Shown here piece by piece: positions 27,381-37,119 of a DNA stretch of 64,000 nt. The stretch comes from Alphaproteobacteria bacterium (GTDB lineage Bacteria > Pseudomonadota > Alphaproteobacteria > Rhizobiales > Aestuariivirgaceae). How positions within the stretch are numbered: the stretch's first letter is position 1; each line of letters begins with the position of its first letter. Below the pieces are notes generated by a model that saw nothing but the letters and a program-made list of their open reading frames with translations, searched no databases and was not told the DNA's origin. The stretch lies in the NCBI GenBank assembly GCA_024640405.1, contig JAHEFB010000013.1:1-64000 (forward strand). Direction: 5' to 3'. The position numbers and the translations under genes are program-made.

Positions 27381-28724
27381 TCATTCCAGTTCGCGCACCA
27401 TTCGGTCGACAGTCTGTATGGCGTCACCGGTGTAATTGGCCGGGTCCAGCAGCGCGGCAATCTGTTGCGGCGTGCGCAACGCCATTATCGTGCTGTCCTC
27501 ATTCAGAACCCTGGAGAAGCTTACACCTGTTGTGTGAGCATGTGAAATCAGGTCTGCGACTGCATGATGGGCCTGTGAACGGCCCATATCCGGGGCAAGG
27601 TCCATCATTACTGCCTCGGCACAGATCAGGCCCTCACTGGCGGCGAGATTTTGCCTGATTCGAGTTTCATCAACTTGCAGGTTTGCGACCAGGCGGGCAC
27701 ATTGGCTAACCGCAGCGTGTCCGTAGACAAAACTTTCCGGTATAACTGCCCACTCCATCGTCCATGCCGCCATGTCGCGTTCATGTTCGTGCATCATCGC
27801 GTCCAGTGCGATGGATGGGTGGTTCGTCATCAAACGGGCAAGCGCCACAATATTCTGGGACAGCATCGGGTTTCGCTTCTGTGGCATGGTGGATGATCCA
27901 CCGGCGCCTGGTGCCGCACCTTCTGCCAGTTCACCGATTTCGCTGCGTTGCAGATTTACAACTTCGTTGGCAATCTTTCCGCAGGTAGCTGCGGTAATGG
28001 CCAGCTGGCTGATGATATGGGCAATCAGGTCGCGGCAGGTATGCCAACTTCCATGCGGATCAACCAACCCGAGTTCTGCAGCCAGGTTTTCGCGTACCTT
28101 TTCACCTTTGGTTCCCAGCGTTGCAAGTGTGCCGGCAGCTCCGGCGAATTGAACCGGCACTGCGTCGTGCAGGTCTCCCAACCTGCCAAGATGGCGATGG
28201 ACCTCTCCGGCCAGCAGGGCGAATTTCAAGCCAAGTGTAATGGGAACGGCGTGCTGACCATGAGTACGGCCGGCCATCGGCAGTGCGCGCCAGGTTTTTG
28301 CCTGCAACAGGCAAGCTTTCAATAGATGTTCATGTTCGGCGGCAAGCAGTGCCAAACCCGCCTTCATCTGCAGCGCCATGCCAGAGTCCATGATGTCCTG
28401 GGTGGTTGCTCCAAAATGGACGTACTGGCCATAGAGACCCGCCTTGTTTTCGATTTCGGCAATTATGGGGGTCAGTGGATGGGATGCTTCAGCTATCCGT
28501 GTTCCAAGCGCCTGCAGGTCGTATGTAACCGGTTCACACGCCTGACTGATGGCTTGCGCTGCTTTTTCCGGTATCAGCTGGAGGTCCGACTGGACCCGGG
28601 CCAGCGCGGCTTCCACCTCCAGCCAGTGTCGTAGGGTCGATGTATCCGAGAACACATCTTTCATGGCAGGTGTCGAGAACAGATGGCCCAGCAGCCGGGA
28701 GTCCTGCGCGTGTGCAAATTCCAT
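27381..28724 (-). CDS. lyase family protein, 3-carboxy-cis,cis-muconate cycloisomerase (PcaB)-like
   Basis: [15 protein letters not shown] fumarase/ASL signature; start chosen at MEFAHAQD. Confidence 0.85.
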   Translation of the reverse strand: MEFAHAQDSRLLGHLFSTPAMKDVFSDTSTLRHWLEVEAALARVQSDLQLIPEKAAQAISQACEPVTYDLQALGTRIAEASHPLTPIIAEIENKAGLYGQYVHFGATTQDIMDSGMALQMKAGLALLAAEHEHLLKACLLQAKTWRALPMAGRTHGQHAVPITLGLKFALLAGEVHRHLGRLGDLHDAVPVQFAGAAGTLATLGTKGEKVRENLAAELGLVDPHGSWHTCRDLIAHIISQLAITAATCGKIANEVVNLQRSEIGELAEGAAPGAGGSSTMPQKRNPMLSQNIVALARLMTNHPSIALDAMMHEHERDMAAWTMEWAVIPESFVYGHAAVSQCARLVANLQVDETRIRQNLAASEGLICAEAVMMDLAPDMGRSQAHHAVADLISHAHTTGVSFSRVLNEDSTIMALRTPQQIAALLDPANYTGDAIQTVDRMVRELE

Positions 28725-28761
28725 CACTTCGTTGCTCCCAATTCCATTTCCGGAGAACTTG

Positions 28762-29664
28762 TCATACGGGCCACAGGCGGGCCGCACCACGCACGCCGGA
28801 TTCCGGGCCATGCCTGGCTGCTTTCACCCGAATATCTGCAGCGTCTGTAAAGACATATGATGCAATTGCTCCGGGAAGACGATCCACCAATCCATTCAGG
28901 CCGGATAGCCCGCCACCAACAACTAAGATATCCGGGTCGATGATGTTGATGACATGCGCCAGTCCCCGGGCACATCTGTCCAGATGCCGGTCGAGTGTAG
29001 CTATGGCGGAGAAATCTCCCCTGCTGGCGTTGAGGCCGATTTCTTCTGCCGGCATTGTCTTGCCGGTCCAGGCGTGGTGATCGTTGGACAGGGCAGGACC
29101 GGAAAGCCAGGTCTCAAGACAGCCGTGACGACCGCACCAGCACAATGGACCGGGCAGTTCCGAGCCCTGTGCCCACGGCAGGGGATTATGTCCCCATTCT
29201 CCGCCAATACAATGCCGGCCCGATATTGCGGAGTTATCGATAACCAGACCGCCCCCGCACCCTGTTCCCAGAATTACCCCAAACACGGATGTTGCATCAC
29301 TGCCGGCGCCGTCAAATGCTTCTGATACCGCGAGGCAATTGGCATCATTGGCCAAACGGACATCACGCCCCAGAGCAAGCTCAATGTCCTTTTGAAAGTA
29401 TTGGCCATTGATCCAGGTGGAATTGGCGTTTTGTACCTTTCCGGTCGAAGGGGAGACGGAGCCTGGAATTCCAATTCCCACACTGTAATCTTCAGAATTA
29501 GCCGTTTCGGCAAGTTCGTGAACCATGGCGCGTATGGCGGCGATGGAACCGTTGTAGTCACCGCGCGGTGTTGGAATTCTTGCGGCCGCCATCACCTCTT
29601 CATCATCGCCGATCGCAATTCCGGCAATCTTGGTTCCGCCGAGATCAATGCCAATGCGCATCAA
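28762..29664 (-). CDS. ROK family sugar kinase
   Basis: MRIGIDLGGTKIAGIAI, GVILGTGCGGGLVID, EWGHNPLPW, CWCGRHGCLETWLSG. Confidence 0.93.
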   Translation of the reverse strand: MMRIGIDLGGTKIAGIAIGDDEEVMAAARIPTPRGDYNGSIAAIRAMVHELAETANSEDYSVGIGIPGSVSPSTGKVQNANSTWINGQYFQKDIELALGRDVRLANDANCLAVSEAFDGAGSDATSVFGVILGTGCGGGLVIDNSAISGRHCIGGEWGHNPLPWAQGSELPGPLCWCGRHGCLETWLSGPALSNDHHAWTGKTMPAEEIGLNASRGDFSAIATLDRHLDRCARGLAHVINIIDPDILVVGGGLSGLNGLVDRLPGAIASYVFTDAADIRVKAARHGPESGVRGAARLWPV

Positions 29665-30332
29665 TTCATGGCCTCGCGACCGGTGAAGACAGCTTCGATA
29701 TGGCGATGGGCATCCGGCCAGTTGTCGGTGCGGTAATGAATGTATTCTTCCTGGTTTACATGTCGGCCAAACCGCTCGTCCTGCATGAAATGGACCAGAT
29801 TGGCATGCGGCAGATGTTCGGCGGCAGACTTCAGATACCCGGTATGATCATCTATGAACACGACCGGTCCTGTGTGTTGAGCTGCTATGGCGGCAATCGC
29901 CGGGCCTTTGGGCCCTGAGTTTGTTACCAGTGGGAACGTCAGGCCGTGGCTTGCAAGATTGGTGATGCGTTCCTGTTTGAACTGAGATGGCAAATTGCTC
30001 AACATGACTATATCGCCATGCATTGCCAACGCATGCAGGGCAGGGACTGCGCCATCAATTACCTCCAGGGAATGCGTGAGTTCTTCGAAAAAGCTCATGA
30101 TTGCCGGCCCAACCCTGTCTTCTTCGAGAGGCTGATTGTCACTCTTGTGTTTGATGTTTCCGTTCAATGCAAAACTGGCGGGATCAAGCCAAAGCCCGTT
30201 CCTGTCAAGCCAGCTTTCCAGACCTTTCAAAAAATGCACCACGACTTCGTCCACATCACAGAGCAACAGTGGCCGGGCCTTGTCCAGCCGGAGCTGGGAT
30301 ATCTGTTCAAGAGTGTTATCGGTTGGGTTCAT
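29661..30332 (-). CDS. HAD-like hypothetical protein
   Basis: LLCDVDEVVVHFLKGLE (DxD), MLSNLPSQFKQERI, VVFIDDHTGYLKSA. Confidence 0.8.
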   Translation of the reverse strand: MNPTDNTLEQISQLRLDKARPLLLCDVDEVVVHFLKGLESWLDRNGLWLDPASFALNGNIKHKSDNQPLEEDRVGPAIMSFFEELTHSLEVIDGAVPALHALAMHGDIVMLSNLPSQFKQERITNLASHGLTFPLVTNSGPKGPAIAAIAAQHTGPVVFIDDHTGYLKSAAEHLPHANLVHFMQDERFGRHVNQEEYIHYRTDNWPDAHRHIEAVFTGREAMN

Positions 30333-30338
30333 GAATCC

Positions 30339-30620
30339 TCAGGCGGCTCCCGTGTCAGCTTGTTTTTGTAGCGCATGCAGTGCCCGCATCGGTTCATCGG
30401 GCTGGATTCCTGCCGTCTCACAAAATCCGAGCAGAATTGATTCGTCCTGGCACAGGTAATCCAGCAGTCCTGCCAGTCCTTCACGGGATTGGGCATTTTG
30501 CTTTAAGGAATTGGTATCCATACCCGTGATTGTCATCATGCGCCGCAACTCTTCCGGCGTGTTTGCAAGATAACTAAGTGCTTGAATTGCCAATAGTTCT
30601 GCTTGTTCTGGGGTGTACAT
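30339..30620 (-). CDS. DUF3572 family protein
   Basis: AELLAIQALSYLANTPEELRRMMTITGMD...DYLCQDESILLGFCE. Confidence 0.85.
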   Translation of the reverse strand: MYTPEQAELLAIQALSYLANTPEELRRMMTITGMDTNSLKQNAQSREGLAGLLDYLCQDESILLGFCETAGIQPDEPMRALHALQKQADTGAA

Positions 30621-30832
30621 ACAAGTCTAACAATTTGTTCCAACGGATCTTAACCAGCCGATTGATGTCAACCTTTCGGCGGGTAAACTTTAAGCTCTAT
30701 GTAACTTTCTTCCGACACATTGGTCGGTCTAAACACAAAGGGCTGGCAGAACGCTAACACGCCGTTTTATTTACGAGAATAGCGCGTTTGGTTCATTGCT
30801 GGATCAACTGACTAACAAAGGCCAAGTGAGCC

Positions 30833-31240
30833 ATGGCTCAAACATCTGGACAATCCGAAACTTCTGCGGTCAAAACAGTCCTTATTGTAGAAGACAATGA
30901 ACTGAACATGAAGCTGTTCAACGACCTGCTGGAAGCGCATGGCTATCGTGTTCTGCAAACCAGGGAAGGCTTGTCGGCGCTTGATATTGCGCGCGAGCAC
31001 AAACCCGATCTGATCCTGATGGATATCCAGCTTCCTGAAGTTTCGGGAATTGAAGTGACCAAGTGGCTCAAGGAAGACGATGAACTCCGGTCTATTCCGG
31101 TTGTTGCGGTGACCGCATTCGCCATGAAAGGCGATGAGCAGAAAATTCGCGACGGCGGATGCGAAGCCTATATCTCCAAGCCGATTTCGGTGGCGTCATT
31201 CTTGTCAACCATCAATGGATTTTTTGAGGCGCCATCATGA
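30833..31240 (+). CDS. divK: response regulator DivK
   Basis: [39 protein letters not shown]; adjacent to pleD. Confidence 0.93.
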   Translation: MAQTSGQSETSAVKTVLIVEDNELNMKLFNDLLEAHGYRVLQTREGLSALDIAREHKPDLILMDIQLPEVSGIEVTKWLKEDDELRSIPVVAVTAFAMKGDEQKIRDGGCEAYISKPISVASFLSTINGFFEAPS

Positions 31241-32604
31241 CAGCACGTGTGCTTGTCGTTGATGATATCCTCGCCAATGTCCGTTTGCTGGAAGCAAAAC
31301 TGACGAGCGAGTATTTTGACGTACACACAGCCTCAAACGGACTGGATGCACTGGAGGCAATTTCGTCTTTTAACCCGGACATCATTTTGCTGGATGTGAT
31401 GATGCCTGGTATTGATGGTATCGAAGTTTGCAAACGCATAAAGTCCAATCCGAAATCCCAACACATACCTGTCATCATGGTCACGGCGCTGGATCAGCCT
31501 GAAGACCGGGTGAAGGGGCTGCAAGCCGGCGCCGATGATTTCATCACCAAGCCGATAAATGACGCGGCATTGTTTTGCAGATTAAAAAGCCTGGTCAGGC
31601 TGAAGATGCTTATCGATGAATTGCGCGGTCGCGATACGTCGAGATTGCTGGATGAGCCAGACGAACCGGTGGACCTGGCTGAAGTGGAAGCAAACGCCAA
31701 TGTCTTGATTGTGGATAATCGGGGAATAGTTGCTGACCGGATAACGGACTCACTGTCCGAGTTGCATAATCTGGTTGTGCTCAAAAACCCCGCCGAGGCC
31801 ATAAACCTCAACCTGGAATCCGAATTTGATCTGGTAATCGTAAGTCTGGATTTGCTTGATCATGATGGCCTGCGGCTTTGTTCCCAGCTTCGGTCATTTG
31901 AAAAGACACGGCAACTTCCGTTGCTGATTGTTGTCGATCCTGAAGATGGTGCGCGTCTCATGCGCGCCCTTGATATGGGCGTCAATGACTACCTGCATCG
32001 ACCTGTTGACAAACTGGAATTGCGTGCTCGCGTCAACACCCAGATCAAGCGCAAACGCTACACTGACCGGTTACGCAAAAATGTAACGCGATCGATGGAG
32101 CTGGCCGTAACCGATCCTTTGACCGGACTGTACAACAGACGCCATATGGACAATCAGATGGAGATACAGCTTGCCAATGCCGGTCAACACGGGCGGCCGA
32201 TGTGTGTCCTGACAATTGACGTCGATTTTTTCAAACCAATTAATGACACACACGGGCATGACGTGGGCGACAGGGTGCTTCAGGAACTTGCCAGACGACT
32301 CAAGGAACAGGTTCGGACAATAGATTTGTGTTGCCGCATCGGCGGGGAAGAGTTTCTGGTGATCCTTCCTGGCACGAAACTGCAGGTCGGTTTCACCGTC
32401 GGAGAACGCCTCAGACGCACCATCGCGTCAAGACCGTTTGATGTCGGGGCGAAATCCGGCCCACTGTCAATCACGGTATCGATTGGCGTGGCAGATTTTC
32501 AAACAATTGGTGATACCTCGGAAAGCATCCTCAAACGGGCTGACGAGGCGCTGTACAGAGCCAAGAGAGCAGGTCGAAACCGGGTTATTTCCGAAGCTGC
32601 ATAA
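31237..32604 (+). CDS. pleD: PleD family two-component response regulator/diguanylate cyclase
   Basis: Two REC domains plus GGDEF domain ([13 protein letters not shown]); overlaps divK by 4 nt. Confidence 0.95.
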   Translation: MTARVLVVDDILANVRLLEAKLTSEYFDVHTASNGLDALEAISSFNPDIILLDVMMPGIDGIEVCKRIKSNPKSQHIPVIMVTALDQPEDRVKGLQAGADDFITKPINDAALFCRLKSLVRLKMLIDELRGRDTSRLLDEPDEPVDLAEVEANANVLIVDNRGIVADRITDSLSELHNLVVLKNPAEAINLNLESEFDLVIVSLDLLDHDGLRLCSQLRSFEKTRQLPLLIVVDPEDGARLMRALDMGVNDYLHRPVDKLELRARVNTQIKRKRYTDRLRKNVTRSMELAVTDPLTGLYNRRHMDNQMEIQLANAGQHGRPMCVLTIDVDFFKPINDTHGHDVGDRVLQELARRLKEQVRTIDLCCRIGGEEFLVILPGTKLQVGFTVGERLRRTIASRPFDVGAKSGPLSITVSIGVADFQTIGDTSESILKRADEALYRAKRAGRNRVISEAA

Positions 32605-33027
32605 CCGGTTACTTTGATGGATCGAGCGCTGTTATTGGCTTTGGCTGTTTACCATAAGAATATACGATAAATATAGAATTTGCCTCTCCAAGGCGTTGGT
32701 GTCGTTGAAATTACCTGAGTATATAGTATTTTGTACACCGCGTTCAGATTCACCTGGGTGAGTCTTTCTTGTGAAGCATCCGCCCTGATTTTCCTGAACC
32801 AAAGTTGATCGTTGGTTGTCGAACCATGTGAAGAAGCGCGGTGTCAGGTGTGTTCGCAGTGTCGACAGATTGATTGATCAGACAGTTTGCCCCGAGGCTC
32901 TTCAGGTCCGCCGCATCTCCTGAAAACCACGGGGTTTGGCCGGTCCGGACTTGTTTGAGAGGCCTCCTCGAACTTGACCCCGGGCCGGTCAGCCTTTTCA
33001 GCCAGAATTCTCGTCCGGGAAAATACG

Positions 33028-33056
33028 AAAGCGCCACCCGATGCGGGCAGCGCTTT
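33028..33056 (-). terminator. Putative rpmG terminator hairpin
   Basis: AAAGCGC-TG-CCCG-CAT-CGGG-TG-GCGCTTT on the minus strand, downstream of rpmG. Confidence 0.7.
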
Positions 33057-33103
33057 GCGAAAATTCTACCGTATGTCCGAGGCACCCATGCGCCCCGTGC
33101 CGG

Positions 33104-33271
33104 TTACTTGATTTTTGCTTCCTTGAATTCAACGTGCTTTTTTGCAACGGGATCATACTTGCGGAAAGACAGCTTTTCAGTTTGCGTGCGAGAATTCTTC
33201 TTTGCGGTATAGAAAAACCCTGTATCCGCTGTCGACAGCAGTTTGATCTTTATAGTGGTAGCCTTGGCCAT
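33104..33271 (-). CDS. rpmG: 50S ribosomal protein L33 (absent from the supplied ORF track, 55 aa)
   Basis: Hand translation [53 protein letters not shown]. Confidence 0.95.
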   Translation of the reverse strand: MAKATTIKIKLLSTADTGFFYTAKKNSRTQTEKLSFRKYDPVAKKHVEFKEAKIK

Positions 33272-33401
33272 TGCCGGACCTTTCCTGATGCACCTGTGCC
33301 TGCTAGCAGGGCAGGGCGCATGTCATGTCGTGTGATAATGAAACTCTTGAAGCGCGGTATCGCCCAAGCTGCCTGCATTGTCAAGATATCAACAACCCGC
33401 C

Positions 33402-34118
33402 CTACAGCGTCTCATACTGCCACTGCCTGCCGCGCATGTACTGATATGTTACAGGTTGTTGCGGTCCGAACGGGTCCGGGTCATCAAGGATGGTTTCCAG
33501 CCGCCGGAGTATCTGTCCTGTGATCCAGGGAAGGTCCAGTTGCCTGGCATCGTCGATACTTACCCAGTGCGGGGTCAGAAGTTCGTCCGTTTCAGGAGCA
33601 ACGGGGGCATCAATGTTGGCCAGAGTTTCTGCATCGGCAATGAAAAACCGGGTGTCAAACCGCCTCGGACGGCCCGGGGGGGTCACAGCGCGGGCCAATA
33701 GTCGCAAACCGCGCAGGTCGGGTGCATGCCCTGTCGAGTAGAACTGCCGCCAGGCAACGCTACGCGTTTTGGGAACCGAAGCCGGTTGACCGACGATCAA
33801 ACCGACCTCTTCAAATGTTTCACGTACCGCCGCCAGTGCAATGCCGGTTGCCCTTCCGGCTGTCGCCTTTCCCTTCATCGACGCCAGCAATTTCTCAGAC
33901 ACATCCGCAGGAAGTCTGAACTGCGGCATAATGCGGCTATCTCCAGCGTCAACGCGTCCGCCGGGAAAAACAAACTTTCCGGGCAGGAATTTATGCGCGC
34001 TATGGCGTTTGCCCATCAGCACCCGCGGGGTTGGCGCGTCGCGCCTGACCAAAATCAATGTGGCCGCGTCGCGGGGCCGTATAGTGCTTGGGTGAGGTTT
34101 ACCGGCTATGTCTTGCAT
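33402..34118 (-). CDS. NUDIX hydrolase
   Basis: FVFPGGRVDAGD...AAVRETFEEVGLIVG Nudix box; start approximate. Confidence 0.9.
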   Translation of the reverse strand: MQDIAGKPHPSTIRPRDAATLILVRRDAPTPRVLMGKRHSAHKFLPGKFVFPGGRVDAGDSRIMPQFRLPADVSEKLLASMKGKATAGRATGIALAAVRETFEEVGLIVGQPASVPKTRSVAWRQFYSTGHAPDLRGLRLLARAVTPPGRPRRFDTRFFIADAETLANIDAPVAPETDELLTPHWVSIDDARQLDLPWITGQILRRLETILDDPDPFGPQQPVTYQYMRGRQWQYETL

Positions 34119-34230
34119 CCGGTCAGGATATTGACACCTTTGCCACTTCACAAGCTCCAGAGCAAAAACGCTTTTGCAGATGGACAGGTAGATGGGCCGG
34201 GCCGGTGTGTCACGGCAACCTGCGCTTTTG

Positions 34231-34713
34231 TCATTCCATCCCGGTGACATCCTTTTCGAGCGCCTTGGGGTCGATGTGGGAAGATTCTTCGTCAGACAAA
34301 GCGAATCCGTGCATTCTGACTGCCCACTGCAAGCCCACGATCGCCCCCTTCACCATGGGCAACAGCCAAAGCGTCAAAAGGATGGCCAGTGGCAACCACA
34401 GCGCTGCATGCACGCTCAGGTCAGGTTTCCAGCTGCGTTCAACCCAAAACACCAGAGGTACGAGGAGATGACCTACGATAAACATGGTGAAGTAGGGCGG
34501 CGCGTCGTCGGCTCTATGGTGATGCAGGGCCTGACTGCATGACTGGCAGCCCTGTGACACCTTCAGATAGGCAGAGAACAGTTTTCCGTTGCCGCATCGC
34601 GGACAGCGACCCTTGAATCCTCTCCACATGGATCGCCAAACGGGGCGACCGGCACCTGCAGATGCACGATCAAAGGGTGTTGACGGGGATTTTTGATCTA
34701 ATTCGTAAGCCAT
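34231..34713 (-). CDS. DUF983 family membrane protein
   Basis: GFKGRCPRCGNGKLFSAYLKVSQGCQSCSQALHHHRADDAPPYFTMFIVGH. Confidence 0.9.
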   Translation of the reverse strand: MAYELDQKSPSTPFDRASAGAGRPVWRSMWRGFKGRCPRCGNGKLFSAYLKVSQGCQSCSQALHHHRADDAPPYFTMFIVGHLLVPLVFWVERSWKPDLSVHAALWLPLAILLTLWLLPMVKGAIVGLQWAVRMHGFALSDEESSHIDPKALEKDVTGME

Positions 34714-34850
34714 GGCCAACGCAATCACTTCACCAGTAGTTTTGATATGCCGATTTTCATCCTGTTTGCAGGTTTCCGACAGCCCGCCTTCCGCCGCGCG
34801 TCAGGATGCCACATTCAACACGGCAGCCAAATTTTCCGAATTTCAATGAT

Positions 34851-37118
34851 CTAACGCTTGCTTGATACCCTGCGTTGCCGGTTGCCGGGTTTGCGGTATT
34901 TTCCAGGCTTTGCCGAACGCGATTTGCGCCCTGCAGGTTTTCCGGCTGTGCCATCTGACAACATTTCAAAACGAAGACCACCGGCCAACGGGGTAACTTC
35001 AAGCAGGCGTACGTCAACCATGTCACCCATTCGAAAGGTTTCGCCGCTGCGTTCGCCCACCATGGACATTGCCTGCTCGTCGTGGACGAAGTAGTCCTGT
35101 CCCAATGTCGATGCGGGAATAAAACCGTCAGCACCGTTTTCTGTCAGGGTGACAAACAGCCCCGCTTTTACAATGCCGTTGATGCGGGCAGTAAAGTCCG
35201 CGCCAATGCTTCCGGACAGAAAATGCGCGATCAGACGATCTGTCGTTTCGCGTTCAGCCAACATGGCACGGCGTTCCGTCATGCACAGGATGCCGGCCAA
35301 TTCCTCCAGAGTTGCCACATCCTCTTCACTCAGGCCGTCGTCACCAAGCTTCAAGGCGCTGATCAGAGCCCGGTGCACGATCAGGTCGGCATAGCGGCGA
35401 ATAGGCGAAGTGAAGTGAGCGTAACGACGGAGATTCAAGCCGAAATGCCCCTGGTTATCCGGTGTGTATACGGCTTGGGCTTGCGAACGCAGCACAGTTT
35501 GCGACACCAGTTGCTCGTTTGGTCCGCCGCGAGCAGCACTTAAGATGCGATTGAAATGCTGCGGTTGCATGACTACACCTTTTGGTGCCGACATGCCCAG
35601 CGTCGCCAGGAATTTTACCAGTCCATCGACTTTTTCCGGCGATGGTGCTTCATGCACACGAAACACCAAAGGTGTGCGATTTTTCTCGAGCGTTTCTGCG
35701 GCCGCAACGTTGGCCTGGATCATGAACTCCTCGATCAGTTTGTGTGCATCCAGCCTCGCCGGTGTAATCACCCGCTCCACTCGTCCATCTTCGTCGAGTA
35801 TCAATTTGCGTTCCGGCAGGTCCAGTTCCAGCGGCTGTCGCTTGTCGCGTGCGGTCTTCAGCGCCTGATAGGCTTTCCACAGCGGTCTCAGCACTGGTTC
35901 GAGCAATGGTGCGGTTACGTCGTCACAACGCCCGTCGACAGCAGCCTGAGCCTGCGCATAAGAAAGCCTCGCGGCCGACTTCATCCAGATGCGGTCAAAG
36001 CGGTGGTTCAATTTGCGGCCAGTTTTATCAAAAATCATGAAGCAGGCAAACGCCGGCCGGTCTTGCATTGCCCGCAGCGAACACAAATCCGTGGACAGGC
36101 GCTCGGGCAACATCGGCACTACGCGATCCGGGAAATACACCGAGTTGCCGCGAACTCTGGCTTCCTTGTCTATCACGCTGCCCGGTCGTACATAGGCCGC
36201 GACATCGGCAATCGCGACAATCACCTTGAAGCCGCCCTTGTTTTCCGAGTTGTCATCCGGCGCAGCCCATACGGCGTCATCGTGATCACGTGCATCGGGC
36301 GGATCAATCGTCACCAGAGGCACGTCTCTCAGGTCTGTTCTGCCTTCAGGGGGCTTAAGCTGTGCAAGTTCAGCAGCAGCTGTATCGACTTCCCGTGAGA
36401 ACTGATCCGGGATGCCGTGTTGATGAATGGCAATCAGTGATATGTTTCGCTGGTCCTTAGCGTCCCCCAGTCGTTCGATGATGCGAACCTGGGCGGTGCC
36501 GTGCCTGCGTTCACGGGTTATTTCCGCACGTACCAGTTCACCTTTTTGCGCGCCGCCTTCGTCTCCACGAGCAACTTCAAACTCCAACCTGTCCTTGCGA
36601 TTGGCAGACAACACCCGGCCATTGCCGCGAGATGACGGATGGTAGGTGCCAACTACATGACCGGTGGCGCCAGGCAATTTTCGAATAAGGCGGGCTTCGT
36701 AGGGGTAAGTCTCATCGTCGGTCGACGAGATACGACACAACACCTGATCGCCGACACCGGGTGGTTTGGTAAATGAAGCCCGATTGCTTCCGCCACGGGT
36801 CTGGATGATCACCTTTGGAGGAGTTTCACCTTCGCGAGCCCACTCAGCCGGTTCTCCAACCAGTTCGCCGTCAGAATCCAGTCCGGTAATGCGCAACACG
36901 GTTACCGGTGGCAGACCTGATGCATCAGACATCCGTTTGCGCCGGGTCGCGATCAGGCCATCATCTGCCATCTTGCGGAGTATCTTTTTCAGGTCGACGC
37001 GATCAGCGCCCTTTACTCCGAAGGCACGCGCAATTTCACGTTTGCCCACTTTGGCGTCCGCTGTCTTGAGGAACTCGAGTATTTGTTCCGGCGACGGCAG
37101 ACCGCGGCTACGTGCCAT
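34851..37118 (-). CDS. rnr: ribonuclease R
   Basis: RNB domain (TIDPPDARDHDDAVWA), S1 domain, basic tail. Confidence 0.95.
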   Translation of the reverse strand: MARSRGLPSPEQILEFLKTADAKVGKREIARAFGVKGADRVDLKKILRKMADDGLIATRRKRMSDASGLPPVTVLRITGLDSDGELVGEPAEWAREGETPPKVIIQTRGGSNRASFTKPPGVGDQVLCRISSTDDETYPYEARLIRKLPGATGHVVGTYHPSSRGNGRVLSANRKDRLEFEVARGDEGGAQKGELVRAEITRERRHGTAQVRIIERLGDAKDQRNISLIAIHQHGIPDQFSREVDTAAAELAQLKPPEGRTDLRDVPLVTIDPPDARDHDDAVWAAPDDNSENKGGFKVIVAIADVAAYVRPGSVIDKEARVRGNSVYFPDRVVPMLPERLSTDLCSLRAMQDRPAFACFMIFDKTGRKLNHRFDRIWMKSAARLSYAQAQAAVDGRCDDVTAPLLEPVLRPLWKAYQALKTARDKRQPLELDLPERKLILDEDGRVERVITPARLDAHKLIEEFMIQANVAAAETLEKNRTPLVFRVHEAPSPEKVDGLVKFLATLGMSAPKGVVMQPQHFNRILSAARGGPNEQLVSQTVLRSQAQAVYTPDNQGHFGLNLRRYAHFTSPIRRYADLIVHRALISALKLGDDGLSEEDVATLEELAGILCMTERRAMLAERETTDRLIAHFLSGSIGADFTARINGIVKAGLFVTLTENGADGFIPASTLGQDYFVHDEQAMSMVGERSGETFRMGDMVDVRLLEVTPLAGGLRFEMLSDGTAGKPAGRKSRSAKPGKYRKPGNRQRRVSSKR

Positions 37119-37119
37119 A

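Noticed and set aside
32750-33085. 111 aa minus-strand ORF between pleD and rpmG
   Set aside because: Overlaps the rpmG terminator hairpin (33028-33056), no recognisable domain, composition unlike neighbouring genes.
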